Source of the DNA: an uncultured Alteromonadaceae bacterium
GTDB taxonomy: Bacteria > Pseudomonadota > Gammaproteobacteria > Enterobacterales > Alteromonadaceae
Assembly (NCBI GenBank): GCA_947494925.1
Contig: CANLWS010000015.1
Span: 98,367-162,366, forward strand
Length of the DNA stretch: 64,000 nt
Direction of reading: 5' to 3'
This document shows positions 1 through 8,242 of the stretch, piece after piece; the first letter of the stretch is position 1, and each line of letters begins with the position of its first letter. The position numbers were made by a program, and so were the translations under genes. The notes under the pieces were generated by a model, which searched no databases, was not told the origin of the DNA, and worked only from the letters and a program-made list of their open reading frames with translations.

Positions 1-262
1 AGATCCGTTTGAGGAAGTAAGTTTATTACATTTTGAACCCAATGCTGTTATTGAGATGGACGTTCCAGGCGGAGCAGAATTATTGGTTCTGGACGGCCAA
101 CTTCAGGAGCAAGAGGAAACTTTACCCAGACACAGTTGGCTGCGAATGCCTAGAGGCTCTCACCTGCTAGCCACTGCTGGGAAGCAAGGCGCTAAAGTAT
201 GGATAAAAACAGGTCATTTACGAGATGTGGACAATCAAATAGCCCGAGTTCAGGGAGCCTGA
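1..262 (+). CDS. ChrR-like cupin-domain protein, 3' end only
   Basis: The reading frame is open from the window edge (frame beginning at base 2) to a TGA at 260-262, so only about 86 C-terminal residues are visible. They have the alternating hydrophobic/Gly pattern of a cupin beta-barrel, with the stretches GGAELLVLDG and LPRHSWLRMPRGS, typical of the anti-sigma ChrR-like cupin (cupin_7) family. Such proteins are usually small metal-binding cupins, either fused to a zinc anti-sigma domain or free-standing. The N-terminus and any ASD domain lie outside the window, so its partner sigma factor cannot be identified. An internal ATG at 56 is not the real start, because the frame continues upstream with good cupin-like sequence. 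Confidence 0.6.
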   Translation, partial: DPFEEVSLLHFEPNAVIEMDVPGGAELLVLDGQLQEQEETLPRHSWLRMPRGSHLLATAGKQGAKVWIKTGHLRDVDNQIARVQGA

Positions 263-322
263 GCCTGAACCTGAAGCGATTGATTGTACGCTTACGCTTG
301 CTCACAAAAGCAAGTTTCCGAC

Positions 323-1447
323 TTATGAGGGTAGGTCTGAAATTAAATCATGGATCCGTTTAAGAGAAGGCAGCTTATGGGCCTCCTGATAAAAAAGTCG
401 GTTCAATCTACCTAGCAGATTGACTGGTCTTGACGGATCATGAGCTTTGCGCCTGTCGCGACTATTGGTTTTCAAAAACTCCCAGGGCTTTAAATCCCAT
501 TCGCTGATTTGCTGATCGGAAATGTGTTGAGATTTAATCGTGCTGAGTATCCGTTCAGTTTTACTCTCACTAGTCGGAATTGCGACGTCCTCGAACCTCT
601 CACTAACGGGCCCGCTAATTGCTTCGATAGTGTGGTTAATTGCCGACCAAATATCATCATGCTCAGGCTGCTCACCCTGCGGCGCATAGAAACCCATGAC
701 TTCCCATTCCAGTTCTGCATTGCTGACGGCAATTGAACTGCCAGCCAACGACGAATAAGACAAATCAGGGTGGGCACCGATATTGTAAACATCCACTGAG
801 AGTCCAACATTGATTGCTATATCTCCCATTTTCTTTTTATTGATATAAAGTGCTTCAAACGCTCCTCGTTTGACCCCCATCCAGCCATGCACAACCGGGC
901 TATGGGAAGCAAAACGTAAAATTTCGTCGGGTAAATCTTCTCCATACTTATCAATAAACAATGGAGAAGGATCCATGTGGACGCATTCATCCGGTACCCA
1001 AACTTCGTACTCTTCCCTGTTGTCGCTTTTGCCGCGACTTTTGATGCCATAAGACAGGTTTAAAGGTCTACAAATCTTTCGATCTTCTCTTTCTCTATGA
1101 AAGTATTCTGATCGAAATCGTTTTATAAAAGGTGCATCTTCTCCCGCTATCGCTGCGGTGGGGTATCGGAACCCTATATCACTGTTGTTAACAATGTAGA
1201 AACCGGATATTTCCCTCTCGAGAATAGATTTTATCCCGCGAAATACCTGATACTCTGGAACAACTAGACTACGCTCTGGTTCAATAGTAAGACGCCGACC
1301 ATCCCCGAGAATGAACTTGGGTGTCTTATGATAGTTATAGTAATTCAGACCTAAGCTTTGCGCATAGGAATTACGCACCATTGCCAGTTCAGAGAATAAC
1401 GTATCGTGATTTCGAATATGTTTAAACAATGGCCTGTGTTTTACCAT
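323..1447 (-). CDS. Hypothetical protein, 374 aa, family not recognised
   Basis: No family or catalytic motif was recognised. The protein is soluble, with no signal peptide or membrane segment, and is rich in charged and aromatic residues; the C-terminus is basic and helical (RDRRKAHDPSRPVNLLGRLN). The start is set at the ATG at 1447, preceded at the right distance by a GGGAG ribosome-binding site; a GTG four codons upstream (1459) lacks one. It stands alone, convergent with the cupin gene and divergent from the heme peroxidase, so context gives no function. The ORF is long and its codon use resembles the neighbours, so I consider it real. The sequence reads like a phage- or island-type protein, but that is only an impression. 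Confidence 0.7.
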   Translation of the reverse strand: MVKHRPLFKHIRNHDTLFSELAMVRNSYAQSLGLNYYNYHKTPKFILGDGRRLTIEPERSLVVPEYQVFRGIKSILEREISGFYIVNNSDIGFRYPTAAIAGEDAPFIKRFRSEYFHREREDRKICRPLNLSYGIKSRGKSDNREEYEVWVPDECVHMDPSPLFIDKYGEDLPDEILRFASHSPVVHGWMGVKRGAFEALYINKKKMGDIAINVGLSVDVYNIGAHPDLSYSSLAGSSIAVSNAELEWEVMGFYAPQGEQPEHDDIWSAINHTIEAISGPVSERFEDVAIPTSESKTERILSTIKSQHISDQQISEWDLKPWEFLKTNSRDRRKAHDPSRPVNLLGRLNRLFYQEAHKLPSLKRIHDLISDLPS

Positions 1448-1616
1448 CTTAGCTCCCACAGCTTGATGTCAATGCTCAGACAATATCGTCTGTGAGTACT
1501 ATCGTCTAGTTCCTTCCTGATTAACCAAGGTGTTCAAAAATAAATACGATGGTATGTCAACCTGATTGGGTGATAAGCGTTTTAACTATTGAAGTAGTCT
1601 AAAAATAGGAAAATGT

Positions 1617-3341
1617 ATGCTTAAGATTGTGTTGTTAATTTCGCTTTTATTATCCTTACAAGCCTGGTCCCAGGATCGCAATCCCCCTCGCAACCAACCA
1701 CCTCAGGAGGAAGATGAATCAGAACGAAGTCAACGTCAACCTAATGGAGATTCTCCGGTTCGTGGAATAGAACGTGACAGAGATAGAGAACGTACAGTTG
1801 AAACGGAATTTGAAGAACGCACGATTAATGGACAAAATAATAATTTGGAACAGCTGGATATGGGTAGTGCGCATATCCAACTAACTCGAATTGCCGATGC
1901 AGAATACGCTGATAGTATTAGTAGCCTGGCCGGGTCTGACAGGCCATCACCCAGAATGATCAGCAATCACGTTTTTAGTCAGGCACAATCCAAGCCAAAT
2001 TCACTGGGTGCTACTGATTTTCTCTGGCAGTGGGGACAGTTTCTGGACCATGATATTGATTTGACTGATGGCGTAACCCCCCGTGATGATATAGAGATTC
2101 CTATTCCGGCGGGTGATCTCTATTTTGATCCAGACAGCACTGGTGTGAAAGTTCTGACCATCAACCGTTCACTATTTGATGAAAGCACAGGGTCCAGCCC
2201 AGAGAATCCGCGTCAGCAGATAAACGAAATTACGGCATGGATAGATGCTTCTAACGTATATGGTTCAGACTTGGAAAGGACAAATGCGCTGAGAACACTT
2301 GATGGAAGTGGAAAAATGAAAACAAGCGAAGGTAGTTTGTTGCCGTTTAATGAATTTGGATTGGCAAATGCCGGCGGTCCTGGTGATACATTATTTGTTG
2401 CCGGTGACGTCAGGGCTAATGAACAAATCGGCCTGACAGTCATGCACACATTGTTTGTCAGAGAGCATAATTTTCATGCTGAAAGAATCGCGGAGAATAA
2501 TCCTGGCTTCAGTGGAGAAGAGATTTTTCAACGGGCACGTAGAATGGTTATAGCCCAAATGCAGGTGATCACCTTCCGAGAATTTCTACCACTTATTTTA
2601 GGCGATGATGCCTTGTCGGAATATAACGGCTACCAGAGCGACGTGAATGCCAATATAAGTAACGAATTTTCCACTGCAGCTTATCGATTCGGGCATACCC
2701 TGCTAAGCCCGCAAATATTGCGTTTGGATGCACAAGGACAGGAAATAGAATCTGGTCACTTGCCTCTACGAAACGCCTTTTTCAGACCTGACCGTTTAAG
2801 CACTGAAGGCGGCATTGAGCCCATACTGAGAGGCCTTGCCGGCCAAGTCTGTCAGAGTATAGACAGCTATGTTATCGATGATGTTCGTAACTTCCTTTTT
2901 GGTCAGCCAGGTACAGGTGGATTTGATTTGGCAGCGATCAATATTCTGCGTGGTCGCGATCATGGATTAGCCTCATACAACGACACGCGAAGAGCACTAG
3001 GTTTATCTGCTAAAACGTCTTTTGAACAAATCAGCTCAGATCCAGAAGTGCAGTCAAGGCTGGCAGCCGCATATGAAAGTACAGAAGATATCGACCTTTG
3101 GGTTGGTGGTCTGGCAGAAGATGCTCACCAAACTGCTATGGTCGGAGAGGTATTTTATTTTATTATCAAGAACCAGTTTGAAGCCTTAAGAGATGGCGAT
3201 CGCTTTTGGTACAAAGAGGATCTTAATAGAAATGATATCAGGCAGGTTGAACGAACTCGTTTGTCAGATATCATTCGCCGAAATACCACTATCGGCAGGG
3301 AAATAAATGACAATGTATTCCTGATTTCCGCCAACAACTAA
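1617..3341 (+). CDS. Exported animal-type heme peroxidase (peroxidasin-like)
   Basis: This is a 574-residue member of the animal heme peroxidase superfamily (An_peroxidase), heme enzymes that use H2O2 to oxidise halides, thiocyanate or organic substrates. A clear signal peptide (first ~19 residues, ending AWSQ) is followed by a low-complexity Arg/Asp/Glu/Pro-rich linker to about residue 65. Family landmarks then follow in order: QFLDHD near residue 141 with the distal histidine, VREHNFHAE near 281, YRFGHTL near 356 with the proximal heme-ligand histidine, and NILRGRDHGLASYN near 440. The length fits a single bacterial catalytic domain. The ATG at 1617 has a GGA a few bases upstream. It is monocistronic, with a hairpin after the stop. 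The animal type is uncommon in bacteria; halide specificity cannot be read from the sequence. Confidence 0.93.
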   Translation: MLKIVLLISLLLSLQAWSQDRNPPRNQPPQEEDESERSQRQPNGDSPVRGIERDRDRERTVETEFEERTINGQNNNLEQLDMGSAHIQLTRIADAEYADSISSLAGSDRPSPRMISNHVFSQAQSKPNSLGATDFLWQWGQFLDHDIDLTDGVTPRDDIEIPIPAGDLYFDPDSTGVKVLTINRSLFDESTGSSPENPRQQINEITAWIDASNVYGSDLERTNALRTLDGSGKMKTSEGSLLPFNEFGLANAGGPGDTLFVAGDVRANEQIGLTVMHTLFVREHNFHAERIAENNPGFSGEEIFQRARRMVIAQMQVITFREFLPLILGDDALSEYNGYQSDVNANISNEFSTAAYRFGHTLLSPQILRLDAQGQEIESGHLPLRNAFFRPDRLSTEGGIEPILRGLAGQVCQSIDSYVIDDVRNFLFGQPGTGGFDLAAINILRGRDHGLASYNDTRRALGLSAKTSFEQISSDPEVQSRLAAAYESTEDIDLWVGGLAEDAHQTAMVGEVFYFIIKNQFEALRDGDRFWYKEDLNRNDIRQVERTRLSDIIRRNTTIGREINDNVFLISANN

Positions 3342-3366
3342 GTATTTACGTATCATTAATACAGTT

Positions 3367-3391
3367 AGTGCACTTATGCTTAAAGTGCACT
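3367..3391 (+). terminator. Hairpin after the heme peroxidase gene, possible terminator
   Basis: A 9-bp perfect stem (AGTGCACTT / AAGTGCACT) with a 7-nt loop starts 25 bases after the peroxidase stop. The T-tract behind it is weak (GATTTCG), so termination may be inefficient. Confidence 0.5.
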
Positions 3392-3605
3392 GATTTCGTG
3401 TTCAGCACAATTCAAACCTAAATTTTTATCTGCCCCCTGTGAACCTGAAAAAAGTTATTGAAGTCAGGATATTACAGTTTTCCCATCAGCCAAACCTCTT
3501 CCAAATACAGCAAAATAACACTTAAATGTTTCGAAAAGTCACTAAAAGTGGTAATGTCCGCGCCCGCAGCAATACACACACCTGTAGTAATTCAAGGATG
3601 ACGAA

Positions 3606-5519
3606 GTGAAAAAGTTCATTTATTTAAGTTTTATTTTGTGCTTTGTGTCAATAGCACAGAGTTTCGCCAACACCGCCCCACTGCCATTGGAATCCTACGG
3701 CAGCTTGCCTAAAGTCAGTATGATGGTTATATCACCAAGCGGTGAAAAAATTGCCTATCGGGCTGTTCAAGGTGACAAAGACATGGTGGTTGCGTATGAC
3801 ATCAAAAATAAAAAGCATATTGCAGCGGCCAATATTTCTGAAATTCGTCCGAACCACTTCTATTTTGTTGATGAACAACACCTGATACTGGTGGCGGAGA
3901 CCAACACTCGGATTGGTGGATTCAAGGGGCGCCACAATGTCAGCACAGCCTATTCATACAATTTGGACACCAAGAAGATTGTTCCCTTGCTGGTTCCTGG
4001 CAAAGGAATATATAAGGGACAATCTGCAGTAGGCCGAATAGTGGGTATTTCTGAAGACGGCAGATACGCTTACATGCCAGCTTGGAAGACTCAAGGTAAG
4101 AAAGGCCTGATGCGCGCCAATCTGGATTCTAAGCGCTCTCCTAAAACTCATGTGCGCTCTCCAAGTGACGTGATTGACTATTTTCTGGATGGCGACGAAA
4201 TTATTGCGAGGGAAAGGTTTAACAACAAGAAAAACCTGCATAGCATTGAAGTGTTCCAAGATGACGAATGGATGCAGATTTTTAAACAGGAAACGCAGTA
4301 CCGTACTCGCTCTTTTGTTGGGCTGACTGCTGACTTGCAGAATTTGGTGATGTTAGCCGAAGGCCAAAATGGGCGATGGGGTTACTACACGATGGCATTG
4401 GCTGATGGAAAGATAGCAGGTCCTATCTATAATCCAGATGACAAAGATGTAGAGAGTGTTCTTACGGACATCAACAGAATCGTTTATGGGGTCCGCTACT
4501 CTGGCTTTCGTCCCCGGTATGACTTCTTTGACCAAACTATCAAAAACGAAGTGGACAAAGTGTTAGCTATGGTGCCAGACGATTCGTTCACGCTGGTCGA
4601 CTATACACCTGACTGGAAAAGCATGATTTTCTTACTCGAAGGATCATCGAGCTCAGGCGATTACTATTTGTACCGTGATGGCAAACTTAGCTTTCTGTCT
4701 TCTAAATATACCGATATTCCTTCAGAACAAGTGCTTCCAGTTATTTCTCTGGACTACAAAGCCCGTGACGGTTTGAAAATACCCACTTTACTGACCATAC
4801 CTGCAGTAGAAAACATAGAAAATATGCCGGCCATTTTGCTTCCCCATGGGGGCCCGGAATCCTATGACAAATTAAGTTTCAATTGGTTGGCGCAGTATTT
4901 TGCCAGTCGCGGCTATCTGGTGATCCAACCACAATTCAGAGGTTCAACTGGCTTTGGTAGTGACTTCACCTTGAAGGGTCGTGGTGAATGGGGTAGAAAG
5001 ATGCAGGATGACTTAAGTGATGCGGTAAGAACGCTGGTTAAGTCTGGTTACGTAGATAAAGACCGGGTCTGTATCGTTGGCGCAAGTTACGGTGGCTATG
5101 CTGCACTTGCGGGCGCAGCATTCACGCCGAATATGTATCAGTGTGCCGTATCTATTAATGGTGTATCTGATGTGGAACGTATGCTGGAAGATGAAGAGCG
5201 GGATTATGGAGGCGATCATTGGGTAGTGGAGTATTGGCAGGATCTCATTGCCAAGGGTGAAGTTGACGAAGATCACCTGGAAAATATTTCACCAATTAAT
5301 CATGTGGAAAAAATCACCATCCCTGTCATGCTCATCCACGGCACTCGTGACAAGATTGTTCCTCTGCATCAGTCAGACAATATGTATGACGAACTAGAAG
5401 AATTGGACAAGCCTGTGGAGTTTATTAAACTCGAAAAAGGCGACCACTACCTGAGTAAAGGTCATAATCGCCTAAAGGCTCTTGAAGCTGCTGCGGCCTT
5501 CATCAGCAAACATATATGA
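3606..5519 (+). CDS. Exported S9-family prolyl oligopeptidase/acylaminoacyl peptidase
   Basis: This 637-residue serine peptidase has a signal peptide (first ~22 residues, cleavage near SFANTA), a beta-propeller-like N-terminal half, and a C-terminal alpha/beta-hydrolase domain from about residue 390. The hydrolase domain shows the S9 oxyanion region HGGPE, the nucleophile motif GASYGGYA (Ser near 493), the acid in HGTRDKIVP (near 581) and the histidine in KGDHYLS (near 612), so the triad is complete. It likely cleaves short peptides in the periplasm. The start is a GTG at 3606 with AAGGA seven bases upstream; no better ATG exists. It stands alone and ends at a shared bidirectional terminator. 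Exact substrate preference (dipeptidyl versus acylaminoacyl) cannot be decided. Confidence 0.93.
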   Translation: MKKFIYLSFILCFVSIAQSFANTAPLPLESYGSLPKVSMMVISPSGEKIAYRAVQGDKDMVVAYDIKNKKHIAAANISEIRPNHFYFVDEQHLILVAETNTRIGGFKGRHNVSTAYSYNLDTKKIVPLLVPGKGIYKGQSAVGRIVGISEDGRYAYMPAWKTQGKKGLMRANLDSKRSPKTHVRSPSDVIDYFLDGDEIIARERFNNKKNLHSIEVFQDDEWMQIFKQETQYRTRSFVGLTADLQNLVMLAEGQNGRWGYYTMALADGKIAGPIYNPDDKDVESVLTDINRIVYGVRYSGFRPRYDFFDQTIKNEVDKVLAMVPDDSFTLVDYTPDWKSMIFLLEGSSSSGDYYLYRDGKLSFLSSKYTDIPSEQVLPVISLDYKARDGLKIPTLLTIPAVENIENMPAILLPHGGPESYDKLSFNWLAQYFASRGYLVIQPQFRGSTGFGSDFTLKGRGEWGRKMQDDLSDAVRTLVKSGYVDKDRVCIVGASYGGYAALAGAAFTPNMYQCAVSINGVSDVERMLEDEERDYGGDHWVVEYWQDLIAKGEVDEDHLENISPINHVEKITIPVMLIHGTRDKIVPLHQSDNMYDELEELDKPVEFIKLEKGDHYLSKGHNRLKALEAAAAFISKHI

Positions 5520-5544
5520 AGGTATCAAACACTTATTAACAAAT

Positions 5545-5573
5545 TTGGGCCTGTCTAAGCATGATAGGCCCAA
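5545..5573. terminator. Bidirectional terminator between S9 peptidase and cytochrome c-rhodanese genes
   Basis: An 8-bp stem (TTGGGCCT / AGGCCCAA) with a 13-nt loop lies in the 59-bp gap between two convergent genes and is flanked by A/T-rich sequence on both sides, so it can serve both strands. Confidence 0.7.
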
Positions 5574-5578
5574 TGTAT

Positions 5579-6691
5579 TTAGTGGCCAGCAATATCAGGG
5601 TCATCAAATTGACCTTCAGCACGTGTAACTGGATATCCCATATTCATCCAACCAAAAATACCCTCGTATAACACGGCACTTTTCTCATACCCACGCGCTC
5701 TTAGTTTTCTGAATATATACTCTGTTGCTGCTCTTGGGCAAGAGCAGTAGCCCACCAGATAAACATCTTTGGGTAGATCTTTAATTTTGTCATCTAAATC
5801 AGTGTAATATGGAAAAGGGATAGCGCCTTCAATGTGCCCCCGTTGCCAGACAGAGGGAACACGGGTATCCAGTAAGATCATTTTTTTGTTGGCTTTTATC
5901 GCTTTGAACAAATCCTCTGACGAAACATAAATATCGTCAGTTAATTCAAAATCAGGATCTTCGCTATCAGGATTCAGGACATATTTTTCGGGTCCTGGAA
6001 TGGCGCTCAACATGGGCTTTTCCATTTCCCAACCGTTGGATCGACTGCGAATAAAAGCGGTCAGGTCATCAATATCCTGCACCGACAATTTATCTGCAAA
6101 TGATTGCATTGGCGTACCATCACGCCCTTTTTCAATGGCGTAGCGAATGAACTCATCTTTGTTATGGGTGAGTGCAGATTGATTTCCAAGGGCCGGAGCG
6201 TTAATCCCCTGTCCTTCTTTACCATGACAACTGGCACAGTTTTGCTGGTATATTTCTTCACCTTTTTGGACATCGCCCGGCACTGGATTTTCACTGAGTT
6301 TTACCCGCTCCGCACCGGATTGCCAGAACAGCCAATAGGTCAAATCCCAGGTCTCGTCCAAGGTTAGCGGTCCACCAACATCTTCCAGGTAACCTGCCAT
6401 TGCAGTTCCCTGCCGACCGTAAGACATAGGTCGCAATATCGAATGAGGAACACCTGACTCGAAGAGACTTTTTGAGCGTAATGAAGGCGCATGATCGTTT
6501 GCATAACCTTCGCGATTTGCGCCATGACACAAACTACAGTATTTCTGATAATTTTTTTCGGCACGGGTTGCCTGATCTTCTGTCAGCTCCCTTGGAGGAG
6601 ATTGCTTTTCGTAAACACGAGTGCCATTTGCCTGACAAACAAAAACAAACAACGTTAACACTACGCCCAGGACCTTGCTAGCTATACTCAT
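5579..6691 (-). CDS. Exported diheme cytochrome c fused to a rhodanese domain
   Basis: A signal peptide (MSIASKVLGVV...QANG) is followed by two class-I cytochrome c modules with heme-binding CSLCH (near residue 52) and CASCH (near 152), then a C-terminal rhodanese domain of about 95 residues. The rhodanese part has the DTR and RGHIEGAI landmarks and an active-site loop CSCPRA containing the candidate catalytic cysteine. The start is placed at the ATG at 6691, which has AAGAG seven bases upstream and gives a clean signal peptide; an in-frame ATG at 6727 would add 12 residues. The fusion suggests periplasmic electron transfer coupled to sulfur transfer (sulfane sulfur or thiosulfate), which is inference. 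It follows the first two-component cassette on the same strand after a 162-bp gap. Confidence 0.9.
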   Translation of the reverse strand: MSIASKVLGVVLTLFVFVCQANGTRVYEKQSPPRELTEDQATRAEKNYQKYCSLCHGANREGYANDHAPSLRSKSLFESGVPHSILRPMSYGRQGTAMAGYLEDVGGPLTLDETWDLTYWLFWQSGAERVKLSENPVPGDVQKGEEIYQQNCASCHGKEGQGINAPALGNQSALTHNKDEFIRYAIEKGRDGTPMQSFADKLSVQDIDDLTAFIRSRSNGWEMEKPMLSAIPGPEKYVLNPDSEDPDFELTDDIYVSSEDLFKAIKANKKMILLDTRVPSVWQRGHIEGAIPFPYYTDLDDKIKDLPKDVYLVGYCSCPRAATEYIFRKLRARGYEKSAVLYEGIFGWMNMGYPVTRAEGQFDDPDIAGH

Positions 6692-6853
6692 TCCATTACT
6701 CTTATTACGATCGAATACTCTTGTCATTTAAGCTTTTTCTCGTCTGGAAAACAATTCGAATGTTGCCTTTACCAGATCAAAGGAGCAATACACGGGTTAA
6801 TCTGCGATATGGATTGATGTTAGAAGTTTTGCATAGTTTTAGAATGCTGAGGT

Positions 6854-8242
6854 TCAGGGGTTTGACGCCATTGGCAAAACCAATGTGGCTTTGGCACCAC
6901 TAATACGCCCAGAAGATTCTGAGATATGGTTTTCCAGGGTCAAGTCACCACCATGGTTCAACGCAATTTGGCGACTCAATGTCAGACCAATACCACTCCC
7001 ATGGTTTTTAGTGGTATAAAAAGGAACAAATATATTGTCCTCGTTGTTGATCCCTTCTCCACGATCAATCACATCGATATACACCATATTTGACAGTGTA
7101 AACCAATCCAGAATTATCACAGAGGCATCTGGATCTTTTGCCAAATTGGCCTCTTCCGCATTTTTAAACAGATTAACGAAGGCTTGCTGAAGCTGTTCAC
7201 TATCAGCAAATAACATCAGATCGTCTGTTGGCAATTCAATACGACTCTTTTCAAAAAGCTGACTAACCTTTTGAAAGAATTCTCTGGCCTCGAATAGTGT
7301 TTTTGTTGGCAACGGCAGGTGAGTCAATTGCCGATAATCCTGAATAAAGTGGTTTAATGAATGGGCACGTTCACTGATAACGCCCAGACCTTCTCCTAGG
7401 GTGGCGTGAAGATAGGCGTGCTGTTCATTTGGGGCGAGGTGGTTTTGCACTTCTTGATTGAGTGTTTCACTGATTGAGGCGATTGGCGCCAGAGAATTAT
7501 TAATTTCATGGCTGAGCACTCTAAGCAGCTTCTGCCAGGCTTGTCGCTCCTCTTCGCGAAGCAGGTTTTGAATATCTGTAATGAAAATCAGTACCTGTTC
7601 TTTTCCGGATGCAAAATAGTTATCAGTCCGCACATACACTTTTCGCTTGGTCTGATTTATTTCAAATTCGGTTACCTTTCTAACTCCCGAGCCCAAGGCT
7701 TCTTCCACCACAGCATGCAAGCCCAGTGTTTTAGCCGGCCACCCTTCTAGCCCATCAAATCGTTGTCTGAACAACGCCTCCGCAGCTGGATTCATCAAAG
7801 AGATTGTTTTGTTGTGGTCTATTGCAACTATGGCAACATCTATTTGATCGGTTATTTTAGTCAGCAAAATCTGTTGCTCTCGCGTAATCAAACTCTGCTC
7901 AAACAATCGATCAGCTAGACCATTCAGCAAATCGTTAAAATCTGCTAAGGCGCCTTCAATATCACGATTATTGGCGCGCAAACTATAGTCGCTGGCAATC
8001 ATGGCCTCTACCAGATTGGTGGAAGTCCTGAGCTGGAATATCACCTGCTGGCGCACGATGAAGGCAGTATAAAGCACACTAACGAACACGAAAAAAATCA
8101 GCAGAATCCGGAGATATATTGACAACTCACTAGTCAGTAAGAATGCCAGAGCAATGATGGTTGCGGGCAAGCTGCCCCACAAAACAATGCGTACCAATCT
8201 ATCTTCGAAAGCTATTTTGGTCTTTTTGAAATAATTAACCAT
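6854..8242 (-). CDS. NtrY-like sensor histidine kinase, cassette 1
   Basis: This 462-residue kinase has two membrane segments within the first ~70 residues with almost no periplasmic loop, a HAMP-like/coil region, a PAS domain (about 125-225), a HisKA-type dimerisation helix with the phospho-accepting histidine in LSHEINNS (near 245), and an HATPase domain with NLFKNAEEA (N box), DRGEGI (G1), FVPFYTTK (F box) and GSGIGL (G2). All catalytic boxes are intact. The absence of a sizeable sensor loop suggests it senses a membrane or cytoplasmic signal. It overlaps the response regulator stop by one base (TGATG), so the two are translationally coupled. With the upstream ABC exporter genes it probably senses membrane stress or the exported compound. 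Confidence 0.93.
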   Translation of the reverse strand: MVNYFKKTKIAFEDRLVRIVLWGSLPATIIALAFLLTSELSIYLRILLIFFVFVSVLYTAFIVRQQVIFQLRTSTNLVEAMIASDYSLRANNRDIEGALADFNDLLNGLADRLFEQSLITREQQILLTKITDQIDVAIVAIDHNKTISLMNPAAEALFRQRFDGLEGWPAKTLGLHAVVEEALGSGVRKVTEFEINQTKRKVYVRTDNYFASGKEQVLIFITDIQNLLREEERQAWQKLLRVLSHEINNSLAPIASISETLNQEVQNHLAPNEQHAYLHATLGEGLGVISERAHSLNHFIQDYRQLTHLPLPTKTLFEAREFFQKVSQLFEKSRIELPTDDLMLFADSEQLQQAFVNLFKNAEEANLAKDPDASVIILDWFTLSNMVYIDVIDRGEGINNEDNIFVPFYTTKNHGSGIGLTLSRQIALNHGGDLTLENHISESSGRISGAKATLVLPMASNP

